Assembly: GCF_051962475.1 (NCBI RefSeq)
Contig: NZ_JBQCCF010000012.1
Span: 38,995 to 102,994 of the forward strand
Direction of reading: 5' to 3'
Length of the DNA stretch: 64,000 bases
Source: Dyella_A sp051962475
GTDB taxonomy: Bacteria > Pseudomonadota > Gammaproteobacteria > Xanthomonadales > Rhodanobacteraceae
Every line of letters begins with the position of its first letter. Positions within the stretch are counted from its first letter, which is position 1. The notes below the pieces were generated by a model. That model did not search any database. It had not been told where the DNA came from and saw nothing but the letters and a program-made list of their open reading frames with translations. This document shows, piece by piece, positions 1 to 9,947 of this stretch. A program made the translations under genes and the position numbers.

Positions 1-295
1 CCACGGCCAGCCACAGCGCGATGCCGCGGATCGCCACTTCCACATTCTCCGACCGCGCGCGGGTGTAGCCGATCTCGGTGCCCTGGCCCCACGGCAGGTA
101 GCGCTCTTCCGGCGGCGTGCCGTACAGGTGCGGGAAGTCGCAGCGGGTCGCCTGCCCGATCTCGCGCAGGGCCAGCGTGCTCAACCGGGTGCGGTTCTGG
201 CGCGACAGGGCGTCGATGCTGCGCTGGATCTCACGCAGCTGGCGGCTGAGCTGGCGGGCACGGTTGATGGCGATGAGCTGGGTCAGCAGGCGCAT
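1..295 (-). CDS. Conserved hypothetical protein, 3' part cut by window edge
   Basis: The reverse strand is open from an ATG at 295 to the window edge, giving the first 98 residues of a protein that starts MRLLTQLIAINRARQLSRQL. The N-terminal half (about residues 1-45) is rich in Arg, Gln and Leu and looks like an amphipathic helix or coiled coil. It is followed by a stretch with HLYGTPPEERYLPWGQG. No signal peptide or membrane helix is visible in this part. It lies downstream of psd on the same strand with a gap of about 140 bp. I do not recognise the family. High GC third positions and lack of stops support a real gene, but its C-terminus is outside the window. Confidence 0.6.
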   Translation of the reverse strand, partial: MRLLTQLIAINRARQLSRQLREIQRSIDALSRQNRTRLSTLALREIGQATRCDFPHLYGTPPEERYLPWGQGTEIGYTRARSENVEVAIRGIALWLAV

Positions 296-433
296 GGCGT
301 TCTCGGGCTCGAAAGGGCAGCGCGGTTCTCGCGCTGAACCGGAGCTTACCCGAGCCTTGGGCACATTTGCACCTACGGCGTCACAAGATGCCCTCGGGCG
401 ACAGTTGCGGGCCGCCCTAAGTGACGCATTGCG

Positions 434-1270
434 TCACTTTCTCCCGAGGCGCTGGCCGACTTTTACCGCCTGCTGCGGCACCAGCGGGTCGAGCGCGGCG
501 CTCCCCGGCGGCAGCAGCACGATCACGGTGGAGCCCATGTTGAAGCGGCCCATTTCGGCAAAGCGTTCCAGTTGAATGTTCTGGCCGGCGAACGACTTGC
601 GACGGATGCCGGGCGCGTAGGGCGGAATCACCAGTCCGTCCCACACGGTGGAGACCGACGACACCAGGATCGCTCCCACCAGCACCACCGCGAACGGCCC
701 GTGCTCGCCGTCGAAGTGGCAGACGAGGCGCTCGTTGCGGGCGAACAGGCGCGGGATCGCCTCCACCGCGAACGGCGCCACGCTGAAGATGCGGCCGGGT
801 ACGTGCACCGTCTCGCGCAGCGTGCCGGCCAGCGGCATGTGCACGCGGTGATAGTCGCGGGGCGACAGGTACACCGTGACGAAGCGACCGTTGCGGAACG
901 GCGCCGCCGCGGCCTCGTCGCCCAGCAGTTCGGCAGTCGTGAACGACTGCCCCTTGGCCTGGAAGATCCGCCCGTCGACGATGTCGCCGGCCTGGCTGAT
1001 GCGCCCGTCGGCCGGGCACAGCAGGGTGGCAGGATCGGCATCCGGGACGCGCGCGCCCGGTTTCAATGCGCGGGTGAAGAAGGCATTGAAGTGTTCGTAG
1101 GCGGTCGGATCCGGCTGCGCCGCCTCGGTCATGTCGACCTGGTAATTGCGAACGATGGTGCCGATCAGCCAGTTCTTCCATGGGCGGAAGGTCCAGCGGG
1201 TGGCCCAGTACACCAGGCGCGACAGCGCGCGGTGCGGCAGGATGTATTGCAGGAATACCTTGAAAGTCAT
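434..1270 (-). CDS. psd: Phosphatidylserine decarboxylase
   Basis: Membrane-associated pyruvoyl enzyme that decarboxylates phosphatidylserine to phosphatidylethanolamine, the last step of PE synthesis. The 278-residue product has the family's usual length. Near the C-terminus is MGST (about residues 245-248), the variant of the LGST self-cleavage motif in which the Ser becomes the pyruvoyl group and splits the chain into a large beta and a short alpha subunit. Upstream, LSPRDYHRVHMP is the conserved region with catalytic His. The gene is divergent from prmB across 63 bp. A perfect 8-bp inverted repeat with a 3-nt loop (420-438) overlaps the stop codon. Confidence 0.95.
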   Translation of the reverse strand: MTFKVFLQYILPHRALSRLVYWATRWTFRPWKNWLIGTIVRNYQVDMTEAAQPDPTAYEHFNAFFTRALKPGARVPDADPATLLCPADGRISQAGDIVDGRIFQAKGQSFTTAELLGDEAAAAPFRNGRFVTVYLSPRDYHRVHMPLAGTLRETVHVPGRIFSVAPFAVEAIPRLFARNERLVCHFDGEHGPFAVVLVGAILVSSVSTVWDGLVIPPYAPGIRRKSFAGQNIQLERFAEMGRFNMGSTVIVLLPPGSAALDPLVPQQAVKVGQRLGRK

Positions 1271-1295
1271 CCGGTCAGTATAGAGGCCGGGCGCC

Positions 1296-1301
1296 TATAA
1301 T
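1296..1301 (+). promoter_or_regulatory. Candidate -10 element of the prmB promoter
   Basis: A perfect TATAAT lies in the 63-bp divergent gap between psd and prmB, 33 bp before the prmB start. The best -35 partner at 18-bp spacing (CGGTCA, 1272-1277) matches the consensus at only three positions, so the call rests mainly on the -10 box. Confidence 0.4.
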
Positions 1302-1333
1302 GGCCGGCTCGCCCATGCCGCCCGGATCGCATC

Positions 1334-2254
1334 GTGACCGCTGAACTGTCCTCCATCATCGACTTCATCCGCTACGGTGCCAGCCGCTTTTCGGCCGCCG
1401 GGCTGACCTTCGGCCACAGCCACGACAACCCGATCGACGAGGCCACCCACCTGGTGCTTGCCGCGCTGCACCTGCCGCCGGACCTGCCGTCGGCCTACGG
1501 CACGGGCAAGCTCGTGGCCGACGAGCGCGAACGCGTGCTGGCCCTGATCGAACGCCGCGTCAGCGAGCGCATTCCGGTGGCCTATCTGGTGGGTGAAACC
1601 TGGTTCGCCGGGCTGAAGTTCAAGAGCGACCGGCGCGCGCTGGTGCCGCGTTCGCCGATCGCCGAGTTGATCGAATCGGGCTTTGCGCCGTGGCTGGATC
1701 ATCGCCATGTGGAGCGCGCGCTGGACGTATGCACCGGCTCGGGCTGCATCGGCATCGCGATGGCCGAGTACAACCCCGACTGGCAGGTCGACATCGTCGA
1801 CATCAGTCCTGAGGCGCTGTCGCTGGCGCGCGAGAACATCGTGTTCCAGCACGTGGAGGACCGGGTCGAGGCGATCGAGTCCGACCTGTTCGCCGGCGTG
1901 CAGGGGCGCCGCTACGACCTGATCGTGTCCAACCCACCCTACGTCACCGAAGACGAGTACGCCGCCATGCCCGGCGAGTACCTGCACGAGCCGAAGCTCG
2001 GTCTCACCTCGGGTGAGGATGGCCTGGACCTGTGCCTGCGCATGCTCGACGAGGCCGCCGACTACCTCACCGAGGACGGTCTGCTGATCGTCGAGGTGGG
2101 CGAGAGCGAGCGAGCACTCAACGCGCTGCTGCCGAAGGTGCCGTTCGTGTGGATCGAGTTCAAGGTTGGAGCGATGGGCGTGTTCGCGCTGGAGCGCCGC
2201 GATCTGGTCGAGCACGCCAAGGCGATCCGCGCGGCTGCACAGGCCCGCCGCTGA
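1334..2254 (+). CDS. prmB: Ribosomal protein uL3 glutamine methyltransferase PrmB
   Basis: SAM-dependent N5-glutamine methyltransferase of the HemK/PrmB family, which modifies a Gln of ribosomal protein L3. The 306-residue protein has an N-terminal helical domain (about 1-95), the SAM-binding loop DVCTGSGCIGIA (131-142), an acidic VDIS strand, and the diagnostic NPPY motif (200-203) that holds the target glutamine amide. The start is GTG; no better ATG lies upstream. Length and the long N-terminal domain fit PrmB better than PrmC, and its position just before aroC is the usual place for prmB in gammaproteobacteria. Confidence 0.92.
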   Translation: MTAELSSIIDFIRYGASRFSAAGLTFGHSHDNPIDEATHLVLAALHLPPDLPSAYGTGKLVADERERVLALIERRVSERIPVAYLVGETWFAGLKFKSDRRALVPRSPIAELIESGFAPWLDHRHVERALDVCTGSGCIGIAMAEYNPDWQVDIVDISPEALSLARENIVFQHVEDRVEAIESDLFAGVQGRRYDLIVSNPPYVTEDEYAAMPGEYLHEPKLGLTSGEDGLDLCLRMLDEAADYLTEDGLLIVEVGESERALNALLPKVPFVWIEFKVGAMGVFALERRDLVEHAKAIRAAAQARR

Positions 2255-2356
2255 GCGAACGCGGCGCGGCCGCCGCCAGCGGCTGTGGCAAGATGCAGTG
2301 CAGCATGACGCCGGCTGATCCGGCGTCGGCACTCTCTTTCTCAAGCGGTAGCGCCC

Positions 2357-3445
2357 GTGTCCAGCAACTCCTTCGGCAAGCTTTTCACCGTCACCACCTT
2401 CGGCGAAAGCCACGGCCCGGCCATCGGCTGCGTGATCGACGGCTGCCCGCCCGGCCTGGCCATCGCCGCAGACGATTTTCGGCAGGATCTGGAGCGCCGG
2501 GCCACCGGCCGCACCCGGCACACCTCGCAGCGGCGGGAGGACGACGCCATTGAAATCCTCTCCGGGGTCTATGAAGGGCGCACCACCGGCACCCCGATCG
2601 CACTGCTGATCCGCAACACCGACCAGCGCAGCAAGGACTACGGCGACATCGCGCAGAGCTTCCGCCCGGGCCACGCCGATTACACCTACTGGCACAAGTA
2701 CGGTATCCGCGATCCGCGCGGCGGCGGTCGTTCGTCGGCGCGCGAAACCACCATGCGCGTGGCGGCCGGTGTCATCGCCAAGAAGTGGCTGGGCGAGCGC
2801 CATGGCGTGCGCGTATGCGGCTACCTGGCTCAGCTCGGCGAGATCGTGCCGGCGGCATTCGACGTCGAGGCGGTCGAACAGAATCCGTTTTTCTGGCCCG
2901 ATGCCGAGCAGGTGCCGGAGCTGGAGCGCTACATGGATGCGCTGCGCAAGTCGGGCGATTCGGTCGGCGCGCGCGTCAACGCGATCGCCGACGGCGTGCC
3001 GCCGGGCTGGGGCGAGCCGATCTACGGCAAGCTCGACGGCGACCTCGCTGCCGCGATGATGTCGATCAATGCGGTCAAGGGCGTGGAAATCGGCGCCGGC
3101 TTCGCCGCGGTCGCTCAGCGCGGCACGCAACATCGCGACGAAATGCATTTGGACGGCTTTACGTCCAATCATGCCGGTGGCATTCTCGGTGGAATCAGCT
3201 CCGGCCAGCCGGTGACGGTGTCGGTGGCGTTCAAGCCCACGTCCAGCATCCTCGTGCCCGGAGACAGTGTGAATGTCGCAGGCGAGGCGGTCGAGGTGGT
3301 CACCAAGGGCCGGCATGACCCCTGCGTCGGCATCCGCGCCACGCCGATCGTCGAGGCGATGCTGGCGCTGGTGCTGATGGATCACGCCCTGCGCCATCGC
3401 GCGCAGTGTGGTGACGTCGGGCCGGTGCAGCCGCTGATTCCCTGA
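2357..3445 (+). CDS. aroC: Chorismate synthase
   Basis: Catalyses the last shikimate-pathway step, 5-enolpyruvylshikimate-3-phosphate to chorismate, using reduced FMN. The 362-residue protein starts with the family signature around GESHGPAIG (residues 15-23) and has the other typical blocks GGGRSSARET and RHDPCVGIRATPIVEAM. A GTG start at 2357 gives the standard N-terminus SSNSFGKLF. It follows prmB by about 100 bp and precedes a 2-hydroxyacid dehydrogenase and asd. Chorismate feeds the tryptophan genes found further along the window. Confidence 0.96.
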   Translation: MSSNSFGKLFTVTTFGESHGPAIGCVIDGCPPGLAIAADDFRQDLERRATGRTRHTSQRREDDAIEILSGVYEGRTTGTPIALLIRNTDQRSKDYGDIAQSFRPGHADYTYWHKYGIRDPRGGGRSSARETTMRVAAGVIAKKWLGERHGVRVCGYLAQLGEIVPAAFDVEAVEQNPFFWPDAEQVPELERYMDALRKSGDSVGARVNAIADGVPPGWGEPIYGKLDGDLAAAMMSINAVKGVEIGAGFAAVAQRGTQHRDEMHLDGFTSNHAGGILGGISSGQPVTVSVAFKPTSSILVPGDSVNVAGEAVEVVTKGRHDPCVGIRATPIVEAMLALVLMDHALRHRAQCGDVGPVQPLIP

Positions 3446-3482
3446 TCGGCCTGCGCTCGTCCCACTCCCTGCAGGAACTGGA

Positions 3483-4502
3483 ATGACCAAGCGGTACAAA
3501 GTGTGGGTGTCGCGGCCCCTGTTCCCCGAAGCGCTGGCGCGGCTGGACCAGCATGTCGAGCTGCACGCCGAGGCGATCGAGCGCGTGCATTCGCCCGAGC
3601 AGTTGCGCGAGCGGCTGGCTGGGGTGGATGCGGCGATCATCGGTCTCTCCGATCGGGTCGACGCGACCACGCTGGCGGGCAATCACCGGCTGCGGGTAAT
3701 CGCCAACCTGGCGGTGGGCTACAACAATCTGGATATCGACGCGCTCACCCGCGCCGGCGTGCTCGCCTGCAATACCCCGGACGTGCTCAACGAAACCACC
3801 GCCGACTACGCGTGGGCGCTGCTGCTGGCCGCCGCCCGGCGTGTCGGTGCGGCCGAACGCTGGCTGCGCGCCGGCCAGTGGACCGGCGCCATGCGCTTCG
3901 ACGACTGGCTGGGCGTGGACCTGCACGGCAAGACGCTGGGCATCCTGGGCATGGGGCGCATCGGCCAGGCGGTGGCGCGTCGCGCCAGCGGTTTCGACAT
4001 GCGCGTGCTGTACCACAACCGCACACGCCTGCCCGAGGTCGTCGAGCGCCAGTGCGCCGCTCGCTGGGTGGACAAGGCCGCGCTGCTGCGCGAGTCCGAT
4101 CATCTGGTGTTGGTGCTGCCTTACACGCCGGAAAACCATCACGTGATTGGCGCCGCCGAGCTGGCGCAGATGAAGCGCGGCGGCGTACTGGTGAACATCG
4201 CGAGGGGCGGATTGGTGGACGAGGCGGCGCTGGCGGCATCGCTGGCCGCCGGACACCTGGCCGCCGCCGGGCTGGACGTCTACGAGAACGAGCCGGTGGT
4301 GCATCCCGCGTTGTTGGCGCTGGAGCAGGTGGTGCTCAGCCCGCATCTGGGCAGCGCCAGCGCCGATACCCGCCGCAACATGGCGCAACTGGCGGTCGAC
4401 AATGTGCTGGCGGGCCTGGGCGTGGGACCTGACGCGGGCCGTCCGCCCGCGCCCATCAACCCGCAGGTGCTGGTCGCGCGAGGCGCTCTCGGTAAAGCGT
4501 GA
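3483..4502 (+). CDS. D-isomer-specific 2-hydroxyacid dehydrogenase (glyoxylate/hydroxypyruvate reductase-like)
   Basis: NAD(P)-dependent dehydrogenase interconverting 2-keto acids and D-2-hydroxy acids, probably acting on glyoxylate or hydroxypyruvate in the cytoplasm. In 339 residues it has the substrate domain at both ends, the Rossmann dinucleotide loop GMGRIG (156-161), and the catalytic set Arg241 (NIARGG), Glu270 (YENEP) and His288 (SPHLG). The arrangement matches the GhrB/GyaR subgroup; exact substrate cannot be told from sequence. It begins 37 bp after aroC, so it may be co-transcribed. Confidence 0.88.
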   Translation: MTKRYKVWVSRPLFPEALARLDQHVELHAEAIERVHSPEQLRERLAGVDAAIIGLSDRVDATTLAGNHRLRVIANLAVGYNNLDIDALTRAGVLACNTPDVLNETTADYAWALLLAAARRVGAAERWLRAGQWTGAMRFDDWLGVDLHGKTLGILGMGRIGQAVARRASGFDMRVLYHNRTRLPEVVERQCAARWVDKAALLRESDHLVLVLPYTPENHHVIGAAELAQMKRGGVLVNIARGGLVDEAALAASLAAGHLAAAGLDVYENEPVVHPALLALEQVVLSPHLGSASADTRRNMAQLAVDNVLAGLGVGPDAGRPPAPINPQVLVARGALGKA

Positions 4503-4625
4503 TCGCAATCACGATCGCGCGGTTCGCAGGTTTGTGTTGCGCTCCGCCCCGGCTAGATTCCCGCGGATGCGGGAACGGCAATGGCCTGGCGGCCCTTTCC
4601 GATTTTCCTGACAGACAGACGGATC

Positions 4626-5654
<1,029 letters not shown>

Positions 5655-5664
5655 AGGTGCCCCC

Positions 5665-5970
5665 ATGCTGCGCACGCCCCTGCTGACGGCCCTGGTCGGG
5701 TTGATGATTTCCACGGGGGCGGCCGTCGCTGCCCGTGGCGAGTCCACGCGCGCGACGGTGACGCCGGATCGCGATCCGGCGTTGCTGCAGCAGTCGGTCA
5801 AGCGCAGCAGCACCGAGGTCAGCCGCCTGCAGCACGATGTGGCCGCGCAGGAGCGCCGCAGCCGCGAGGCAAACCAGCGGCTGCGCGAGCAGGACCGCAA
5901 GCTGGAGCAACTGCGCCGGCAACTGCAGGTCATGCAGGCTGACACGGGGGTAAAAAAACAGGGGCAGTGA
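5665..5970 (+). CDS. Small secreted coiled-coil protein of unknown function
   Basis: A 101-residue protein with an N-terminal signal peptide (hydrophobic core LLTALVGLMISTG, likely cleavage after AVAA near residue 22). The mature part (about 40-95) is rich in Gln, Arg and Glu with heptad-like spacing, suggesting a coiled coil. It starts 10 bp after asd and lies upstream of fimV. The coding end runs through an A-rich/G-rich stretch (5946-5968) that resembles a motif near the insertion sequence at the far end of the window. I do not recognise the family; a periplasmic structural or accessory role to the next gene is only a guess. Confidence 0.7.
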   Translation: MLRTPLLTALVGLMISTGAAVAARGESTRATVTPDRDPALLQQSVKRSSTEVSRLQHDVAAQERRSREANQRLREQDRKLEQLRRQLQVMQADTGVKKQGQ

Positions 5971-6131
5971 CGTGGTTTGCGCCGGTGAGAAGCGGGCGCA
6001 GCAATATCGTGCAAGTATTCGCCACGCCTATTGTTGATTGGCGGGCATCTAACTAAAGTGGCGCGTTATTCGGGATGCCGCCGCGCTTGCGGCGGGTCGG
6101 GGAGCGTCACGGGTCGTCCGGGGGAAATACG

Positions 6132-8432
6132 ATGAATCGTTCGTTGAAACTGTCCATGCTGCTGGCCTTGGCACTGGGGAGCAGCCAGACAGTCGCGCTG
6201 GAGCTGGGCCAGATTCGGGTCAAGTCCGCCCTGGGTCAGCCGCTTGTCGCCGAGATCCCGGTGACCCCCGAAAGCCCGGCGGATCTGCGCAATCTCAGCG
6301 CGCGCCTCGCGTCGGACGAGGATTTCGTGCGGGCCGGCATCACCGAGGGACGTACCCGGGTGCCGCTCAGCTTCGCCATCGTGAACGGGCCGGGCGGAAC
6401 CAAGCTGATCCGGATCACCAGCACCGATGCGATCAACGATCCGTACCTCGATCTCCTCGTGCAGGTGGATAACGCCGCCGGCAAGAGCGTGCGCGAGTAC
6501 ACCATTCTGCTCGACCCGCCTGGCGCCGCGCCGGCCCCGCCGCCCGCCCCGGTTGCGGCGGCCCCGCGCCGCACGGCGCCAGCATCGGCGGCGGCACCGC
6601 GACCGGCTGCAGCGCCGGCCGCCGCCGCGGGTGAGGCGACCGCTCCCGGCTCGAGCATCACCGTGCAGAAAGGCCAGACCCTGTCGGCTATCGCCCAGCA
6701 GGTCAAGCCGGCAGGCGTGGATCTCAGCCAGACCCTGCTGGCGCTGAAGCAGTCCAATCCCGGCGCGTTCTATCGCGACAACATCAACGCCCTCAAGAGC
6801 GGTGCGGTGCTGCGCGTGCCCACGGCTGAAGAGGCTCGCGCCATGACGGTGGCCGCGGCACTGGAAGAGGTCCGCCGCCAGAACAGCGACTGGCGTGCCG
6901 GTGCGGTCGGTACCCCCACCAATGTGGCCGACTCGGCCACCCGCGCCACGGCGTCCAGTTCACCCACCGCGCCAGCGTCCAAGCGCGACGACCATCTGCA
7001 ATTGCTGCCTTCGGGTGAAGGCGCAAAGAACGCCGCATCCGGTGCCGGCAAGGGTTCTGCGGACGTGCGCCGCGACCTGCAGCGCAGCCAGGAAAGCCTG
7101 GCCACGCTGCAGCAGCAGGGCGCCGAGTTGCGCTCGCGGCTGAAGGACCTGGAGGACATCAATAGCAAGAACGAGCGCCTGCTGTCGCTGAAGGACAGCG
7201 AGATCGCCGAGCTGCAGCGCAAGCTGGCCGAGGCCCACAAGGGCGCGCCGGCCGGCGAAACCGCCGCCACTCCGGCGGCGGCAGTGGCTCCAGCATCGAC
7301 CCCGGCCTCCAGTGGCTCGGTGGCCGCGAAGGCGGCACCGGCAACCGCCTCAACCGCCGCCGCTTCGATGGCGTCTGCCGCCAGCGTGCCGGCCCTTGCC
7401 TCCTCGGCGTCGCCCACCACGGCGTCCGCACCGGTGGCGGCCAGCCAGCCGACCGCGGCCAAGCCGGCTGCAGCGAAGCCCGCGGCCGCCAAGCCAGCGC
7501 CCGCAAAGCCGGCACCGGCCTCGGCCGAGGAGCCTTGGTACATGCAGACCTGGGCGTGGGGCGCGGGCGCTGCCGCCGTGGTGTTGCTGCTGCTGGTGGC
7601 TCTGCGTGGTCGTCGCAACAAGGCGCCAGCGAAGGCCTCCAACTCGTCGCTCGCCGACCGCTTCGGTGCGGTTCCGCCGCTGGGCGATGGCGAGGCCGAT
7701 CCGGACCAGGACGAGCTGCTCGACCAGCTCGCCGAGCATCCGGACGACATCAGCCTGCACCTGGAATTGGTTAGCCTCTACTACCACCGCCGCGACGTGG
7801 AGCATTTCGAGGCGGCCGCCGAGGCGATGTATGCCCATATCTCCGACCCGCAGCAGTCCGAGTGGCAGGATGTGGCGGCGATGGGCGAAGACCTGGTTCC
7901 CGGCCACCCGCTGTTCGCCGGTGTCGATACCTCGGTGCCCGAAGCCGAGCGTGCGCCGCTGGGCGGTTTCAACCTGGACGATCACGACGCCGATGCGACG
8001 TTGCTGGCCCCGGTGCCGCCGCCGATGCCGGCCGGCCCGTCGAAGATCAGCGAGTACCATTTCGACTTCAATCTGACCCCGCGCCAGGAAGCTGCCCGCA
8101 AGGCCGAGGCCGAAGCCGCGGCCGAGCTGCACGGGGAGCCGGAACCGGCGTTCACTGCCGATGCGCACGCCCATGATGCGTTTGACGACGCCACGCCGGC
8201 GCCGGCCGAGGCCGGTGGCGACATCCCCGTCTGGGATCAGGGGATCAGCGGCATGGACTACGAGCCGACCGAGTTCAGCGATGATCCGATCGATACCAAG
8301 CTCGACCTGGCCCGCGCGTATCTGGACATGGGCGACGCCGATGGCGCCCGCGCCATGCTGGAAGAGGTGCTGGCCGAGGGCAGCCAGCCGCAGCGCGATA
8401 CCGCGCGTCGCCTGCTCGACGGCATCGCCTGA
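6132..8432 (+). CDS. fimV: FimV-like polar hub protein with LysM domain
   Basis: Inner-membrane peptidoglycan-binding protein of the FimV/TspA family, which organises the cell pole and type IV pilus (twitching) machinery. The 766-residue product has a signal peptide (cut near VAL-ELGQI), the conserved FimV N-terminal domain (GQIRVKSALGQPLVAEI), a LysM domain at about residues 175-240, a coiled coil (about 310-370), an Ala/Pro-rich linker, one membrane helix (VVLLLLVAL, near 495), and a cytoplasmic acidic region ending in the TPR-like FimV C-terminal domain (DTKLDLARAYLDMGD). ATG 6132 is chosen because the signal peptide begins there; an upstream in-frame start at 6075 adds a non-signal extension. 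A strong terminator follows. Confidence 0.92.
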   Translation: MNRSLKLSMLLALALGSSQTVALELGQIRVKSALGQPLVAEIPVTPESPADLRNLSARLASDEDFVRAGITEGRTRVPLSFAIVNGPGGTKLIRITSTDAINDPYLDLLVQVDNAAGKSVREYTILLDPPGAAPAPPPAPVAAAPRRTAPASAAAPRPAAAPAAAAGEATAPGSSITVQKGQTLSAIAQQVKPAGVDLSQTLLALKQSNPGAFYRDNINALKSGAVLRVPTAEEARAMTVAAALEEVRRQNSDWRAGAVGTPTNVADSATRATASSSPTAPASKRDDHLQLLPSGEGAKNAASGAGKGSADVRRDLQRSQESLATLQQQGAELRSRLKDLEDINSKNERLLSLKDSEIAELQRKLAEAHKGAPAGETAATPAAAVAPASTPASSGSVAAKAAPATASTAAASMASAASVPALASSASPTTASAPVAASQPTAAKPAAAKPAAAKPAPAKPAPASAEEPWYMQTWAWGAGAAAVVLLLLVALRGRRNKAPAKASNSSLADRFGAVPPLGDGEADPDQDELLDQLAEHPDDISLHLELVSLYYHRRDVEHFEAAAEAMYAHISDPQQSEWQDVAAMGEDLVPGHPLFAGVDTSVPEAERAPLGGFNLDDHDADATLLAPVPPPMPAGPSKISEYHFDFNLTPRQEAARKAEAEAAAELHGEPEPAFTADAHAHDAFDDATPAPAEAGGDIPVWDQGISGMDYEPTEFSDDPIDTKLDLARAYLDMGDADGARAMLEEVLAEGSQPQRDTARRLLDGIA

Positions 8433-8455
8433 TCAATCCGCACGCGTGATCCGAA

Positions 8456-8489
8456 CCCGGGCCGGCCCTGTGCCGGCCCGGGTTTTTTT
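8456..8489 (+). terminator. Intrinsic terminator after fimV
   Basis: A perfect 11-bp GC-rich stem (8456-8466 with 8472-8482), a 5-nt loop CCTGT and a run of seven T (8483-8489). It ends the fimV transcript 24 bp after the stop and separates it from truA. Confidence 0.93.
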
Positions 8490-8539
8490 GCGCCGGCTGC
8501 TATGCTCTGCCGCCGTCCTGAACCCACCTGCATCCCTTC

Positions 8540-9307
8540 ATGCGCATTGCCCTGGGCATCGAATACGACGGCACCGACTTCTCCGGCTGGCAGCGGCTGA
8601 GCCACCGGGACAGCGTGCAGGGCGCGCTGGAGAAAGCACTGTCGTTCGTCGCCGCGCAGCCGATCGACGTCACCTGCGCCGGCCGCACCGATGCCGGCGT
8701 GCACGGGCGTTGTCAGGTGGTGCATTTCGATACCGGGGTTGAGCGCGACCCGCGTGGCTGGGTGCTCGGCGCCTGCTCCAACCTGCCGACCGCGGTGGCG
8801 GTGCTATGGGCGCAGTCAGTGCCCGAGGATTTCCACGCGCGCTTTTCCGCGCGCAGCCGGCGCTACTGCTACCGCATTCTCAACCGGCCGGTGCGGGCGG
8901 CGCTGGACGCGCGTTACGTGACGTGGGAACGCCATCCGCTGGATGCCGCGCGCATGCATGATGCCGCGCAGGCGCTGGTCGGCGAGCACGACTTCACCGC
9001 TTTTCGCGCGATCGCCTGCCAGGCCGCGCACGCGCGGCGCGAGGTGCTCGCCGTATCGGTGCGCCGCGAGAACGAGCAGGTAATCGTGGAGATCGAGGCC
9101 AATGCTTTCCTGCATCACATGGTGCGCAACATCGTCGGTTCGCTGCTGCCGATCGGTCGCGGTGAGCAACCGGTGGAGTGGATGGACGAGTTGCTGGCCG
9201 GCCAGAATCGCGAGGTGGCCGGTCCGACTGCGCCGTCCTCCGGCCTCACCTTCATCGGCCCGCGCTACGAGGCGCACTGGGGCCTGCCGCCGGAGGTGAG
9301 CCAGTGA
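8540..9307 (+). CDS. truA: tRNA pseudouridine(38-40) synthase TruA
   Basis: Converts uridines 38-40 of the tRNA anticodon arm to pseudouridine. The 255-residue protein has the family length and the catalytic motif GRTDAGVH, with the nucleophilic Asp51. Other conserved parts are RYCYRI and MVRNIVGSLL. Its stop overlaps the GTG start of trpF in the sequence GTGA, indicating translational coupling; truA-trpF is a common gammaproteobacterial gene pair. Confidence 0.95.
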   Translation: MRIALGIEYDGTDFSGWQRLSHRDSVQGALEKALSFVAAQPIDVTCAGRTDAGVHGRCQVVHFDTGVERDPRGWVLGACSNLPTAVAVLWAQSVPEDFHARFSARSRRYCYRILNRPVRAALDARYVTWERHPLDAARMHDAAQALVGEHDFTAFRAIACQAAHARREVLAVSVRRENEQVIVEIEANAFLHHMVRNIVGSLLPIGRGEQPVEWMDELLAGQNREVAGPTAPSSGLTFIGPRYEAHWGLPPEVSQ

Positions 9308-9933
9308 GCCGCACCCGCATCAAGTGCTGCGGCATGACCCGCGTCGAGGACGCGCGGCTGGCCGCCGAGCTCGGCGCCGACGCGATCGGCGTGGTGATCA
9401 CCACGCGCAGCAAGCGTCGGGTGGATCTGGCGCAGGCACGGGCGATCGTCGCCGCGATGCCGCCGTTCGTGACCACCGTGGCGCTGCTGATGGACGACAG
9501 CGTCGAGACGGTGCGCTCGGTGATTGAGCAGGTGCAGCCGGACCTGCTGCAATTCCACGGCGCGGAGAGCGACTCGTGGTGCGCGCAGTTCGGCCGGCCG
9601 TATCTGAAGGCGGTCGCGATGGGTGAGGGCGCCGCCGCCCTGCCGCACCTGCGTGAGTATCCGCGCGCGTTGGGTCTTTTGCTCGACGGCCACGGCCTGG
9701 GCGAGCCAGGCGGCAGCGGCAAGGCTTTCGACTGGTCGCTGATGCCGGCCGACCTGCCGCAACCGCTGTTGCTGGCCGGCGGCCTGCACGCCGGCAACGT
9801 CGGCGAGGCGATCCGCGTGGCGCGCCCGTGGGCGGTGGACGTGGCCAGCGGTATCGAGATCTCGCCCGGGGTCAAGGACCCGCAGCGCATGGCCGGCTTC
9901 ATTGCGGCGGTTCGTGCCGCCGATCGTGCTTGA
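9304..9933 (+). CDS. trpF: Phosphoribosylanthranilate isomerase
   Basis: Third step of tryptophan synthesis, an Amadori rearrangement of phosphoribosylanthranilate to CdRP, in the cytoplasm. The 209-residue TIM-barrel protein starts MSRTRIKCCGMT, with the catalytic Cys9 of the KxCG motif; the general acid Asp is in LLLDGHG, and the phosphate-binding region is LLLAGGL and VDVASGIE. GTG 9304 is chosen because it overlaps the truA stop by 4 nt and gives the exact family N-terminus. It is separated from trpBA by an unrelated cupin gene and a divergent LysR gene. Confidence 0.95.
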   Translation: MSRTRIKCCGMTRVEDARLAAELGADAIGVVITTRSKRRVDLAQARAIVAAMPPFVTTVALLMDDSVETVRSVIEQVQPDLLQFHGAESDSWCAQFGRPYLKAVAMGEGAAALPHLREYPRALGLLLDGHGLGEPGGSGKAFDWSLMPADLPQPLLLAGGLHAGNVGEAIRVARPWAVDVASGIEISPGVKDPQRMAGFIAAVRAADRA

Positions 9934-9947
9934 GTGGATCTGATCGG

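Noticed and set aside
420..438. Perfect inverted repeat AGTGACGC-ATT-GCGTCACT as a terminator of psd
   Set aside because: It overlaps the stop codon and has no T run on either strand; may be chance or a protein site.
1295..3682. Very long minus-strand open frame opposite prmB and aroC
   Set aside because: It is antisense to two certain genes and has low-complexity His/Arg/Asp/Gly composition, as expected for shadows in high-GC coding DNA.
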